Below, piece by piece: positions 62,301 through 64,000 of a stretch of DNA of 64,000 nucleotides; the first letter of the stretch is position 1, and each line of letters starts with the position of its first letter. The notes below the pieces were generated by a model that saw only the letters and a program-made list of their open reading frames with translations, was not told the origin of the DNA and made no database searches. The position numbers and the translations under genes are program-made. Source of the DNA: DASWUZ01 sp036401395 (GTDB lineage Bacteria > Acidobacteriota > Terriglobia > Terriglobales > Acidobacteriaceae). The stretch is taken from positions 1 through 64,000 of the forward strand of contig DASWUZ010000368.1 in the NCBI GenBank assembly GCA_036401395.1, in the 5' to 3' direction.

Positions 62301-64000
62301 TCAAGGAAGTCGTTCGGCGGAGTCTCCGGCTACATAGACCATCAGCCACGGGTATTGGCTCGCAACCACACTGTAGTGGCCGCCGTTATAGAAGTAATGC
62401 TGGTCTTTGAAGAGCATGGCTTGAGCGGAGTCATCGTAAGCAAGGTCGATCACGTGCTGCTCGAGCGCGGCGAGATCGGGGTTGGCAAAAGCAAGCTGTC
62501 CCCAGCCCTGCAGAGTGCCTGCGGTCAGGCAGTTGTTGGGCGACTGCGCCGCGGCACAGTACTGGTGCGGCGGGTAGCCGCCAGGAATGTCGGAGTAGCC
62601 AACCCGCAGCCAGCCGTTCCACCCGTCGATGAAGTTGTTAAAGTCGGGCATACTGGCGTCACCATTGAAGGCAAGATGGACGTAAGTGTTGCCAAGTGCA
62701 ACCAGGTCATCTAGCGCGGGGTAGCTGTTTCCGGTCGCTGCCCGTGTCTCATACAGCGTGCGAAAGACCAGCGGTAGCCGGTACGAGTGAGAGCTGTCCC
62801 AGCTGAGACCAGCCTTCGCGCTGGGCACAGTGGGCTGCTGGATTGTGGTGTAGGCGCTGTACGCGAGGTCGGGATGGCCATCCGAGTCACCTGCAAAGGC
62901 TGACAGGACGTCTGCCCCGTCTGGCGAGACCTCATGGTGACAGCGGGCCTGCATCAGTGCCACGCCTGCTTTTACCGCCTCTTTTAGTTGAACGCGGGTA
63001 TTATTGTCGAGAATTGCTAACTGCGGCGCAGACTGGTCCGCGCTGATCATGTCAGCGGCATCGGCGATCATCCACAACTCAATGTCAGTCATAGACGCCT
63101 GATACCTGATAGGCGCTGGAGGCTCGTAGCCGGTGGCTGCCAGGAACTGCCATCCAGCGACCACCGGCTGCGGAATGTTAGGGTTGTCCCAGTGGGACCA
63201 CGGCGTCGCCCCGTAGAGCAGGCGCATCAACTGCTCGGACGCTATAAAACTGCTGAATGTCTGCGCAAACGCAGTGAGCGAAGAAGTGCGTTGCGATGCG
63301 GGCATCTCGGCGATGGCACGGACCAGCCGCGATGCCGTTGAAATATACTGTGCGTCGCACTGCTGACATTCGCGCACCCTTACCTGGCCTGGTCCTGCTG
63401 GTTCATACCAGGCGAAAGTCCGAGCAGCCGGTGGTCCATCTATGAAGAGGATTGCATTAGCCGGTGCAGCGTCGAGCATGGCGCCGATAGTTGTGGTTCG
63501 CAGAGAAAGCAGCGCCAGATGAAAGCTGGCAAGTTGATCCATCACCGCGACGTCGCCCCTCATGACTGCCATGTGAGTCAGTGGACGCAGTGCCGGTTCG
63601 AGGTAGTAAATCTGTGGCCCGATGCCGGAAGGCGGAGGCGACCAGCCGGGCACCGCGCTCCATACCCGGGCGACGGGATCCCACTCTAAGCCGCACAAAT
63701 CCTCAATCCAGGGCAGCATCACTGCGTTCCAGCTGGTGAGCTCGTCGGCATAAGTCGCGCCTGTGAGTGCTAGTGCCGGCGGATTCGTCACCGTCACCGT
63801 GGCATTTGCGGATATTGTCGCATCCACTGCGCTGACGGCCGTTAAGGTCACGTTAGTACCGGGGCTGATGGAGGGAGCCGTGTAGACTCCCGCCGCTGTT
63901 ACCGTCCCGGAGATGCGGTCGCCGGCGCCCGCTCCATCGATCGTCCAGCGTAGCGCTGGGTTGTTCAACCCTGTGACGTTCGCGGTGAAGCTTAGCCTCG
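62301..64000 (-). CDS. Ig-like domain plus unknown secreted domain, N-terminus off window
   Basis: The frame is open from the window end to a stop at 62301. The start is outside, so the N-terminus is missing. The visible part begins with a bacterial Ig-like domain (NPALRWTIDGAGAGDRISGT, VTAAGVYTAPSISPGTNVTL). From about residue 70 it is a paralogue of the protein at 44122. Shared landmarks in order are MTDIELWMIADAADMI, HPDLAYSAY, SWDSSHSYRLPLVFRTLYET, GWLRVGYSD, CLTAGTLQGWGQLAFANPDL and FKDQHYFYN. Function is unknown. It follows the WbpD-like gene on the same strand upstream, with a 269-base gap. Confidence 0.82.
   Translation of the reverse strand, partial: RLSFTANVTGLNNPALRWTIDGAGAGDRISGTVTAAGVYTAPSISPGTNVTLTAVSAVDATISANATVTVTNPPALALTGATYADELTSWNAVMLPWIEDLCGLEWDPVARVWSAVPGWSPPPSGIGPQIYYLEPALRPLTHMAVMRGDVAVMDQLASFHLALLSLRTTTIGAMLDAAPANAILFIDGPPAARTFAWYEPAGPGQVRVRECQQCDAQYISTASRLVRAIAEMPASQRTSSLTAFAQTFSSFIASEQLMRLLYGATPWSHWDNPNIPQPVVAGWQFLAATGYEPPAPIRYQASMTDIELWMIADAADMISADQSAPQLAILDNNTRVQLKEAVKAGVALMQARCHHEVSPDGADVLSAFAGDSDGHPDLAYSAYTTIQQPTVPSAKAGLSWDSSHSYRLPLVFRTLYETRAATGNSYPALDDLVALGNTYVHLAFNGDASMPDFNNFIDGWNGWLRVGYSDIPGGYPPHQYCAAAQSPNNCLTAGTLQGWGQLAFANPDLAALEQHVIDLAYDDSAQAMLFKDQHYFYNGGHYSVVASQYPWLMVYVAGDSAERLP

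Overview
The window is a 64 kb stretch of GC-rich bacterial chromosome with no plasmid or phage hallmarks. An Acidobacteriota origin (Terriglobia/Acidobacteriaceae type) is inferred from three things: a very large Oar-like TonB-dependent receptor with an N-terminal carboxypeptidase-regulatory domain, the Ig/NHL-repeat lipoprotein beside it, and the mixture of housekeeping genes with secreted proteins of no recognisable family. No rRNA is present, so the taxonomy is inference.

Left part (1-26 kb) is mostly housekeeping. In order: a secreted protein cut by the window edge; a LysR regulator divergent from an alpha/beta hydrolase; a NatAB-like ABC exporter followed by a DUF374 acyltransferase; queA and polA; then on the minus strand glmM-xseA, a DUF2905 protein, tmk, a 6-phosphofructokinase with pyrophosphate-type active-site residues, a decayed Uma2 gene, an acyl-CoA synthetase, glmS and purS. 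A GGDEF protein and inorganic pyrophosphatase lie on the plus strand. An odd in-frame fusion of a HicB-like domain to a secreted domain follows ppa. An APC permease, a YflT-like stress protein, tRNA-Ser(GCU) and a DHA2 drug exporter complete this part.

Central part (27.8-46 kb) is a Wzx/Wzy-type exopolysaccharide locus in one orientation with short gaps or overlaps: NusG-like antiterminator, Wzc-like tyrosine kinase, Wza-like export protein, flippase, AsnB-like amidotransferase, polymerase, monotopic phosphoglycosyl transferase, two GT4 glycosyltransferases, FemAB-like acyltransferase, PLP aminotransferase, WbpM/PglF-like dehydratase and a secreted protein of unknown family. A promoter with a dyad-symmetric operator candidate precedes it.

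Right part (46.3-56.5 kb) holds a surface and uptake set: PstS-like binding protein, methyltransferase-like protein, secreted alpha/beta hydrolase, TonB-dependent receptor and Ig/NHL lipoprotein. Then come a hexapeptide acyltransferase (plus strand) and a tight four-gene minus-strand operon whose enzyme set matches synthesis of UDP-2,3-diacetamido-2,3-dideoxyglucuronic acid (WbpD, WbpB, WbpE and WbpA types). The window ends in a second member of the unknown secreted family seen at 44-46 kb, so this uncharacterised pair brackets the sugar-nucleotide and surface genes.

Together glmS and glmM supply the UDP-GlcNAc precursor route, the central locus builds and exports a polysaccharide that probably starts with a 4-amino-6-deoxy sugar, and the right-hand operon can add a di-N-acetylated uronic acid. 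The AsnB-like enzyme may amidate such a uronic acid. The least described elements are the paralogous secreted pair and the HicB-signal-peptide fusion.
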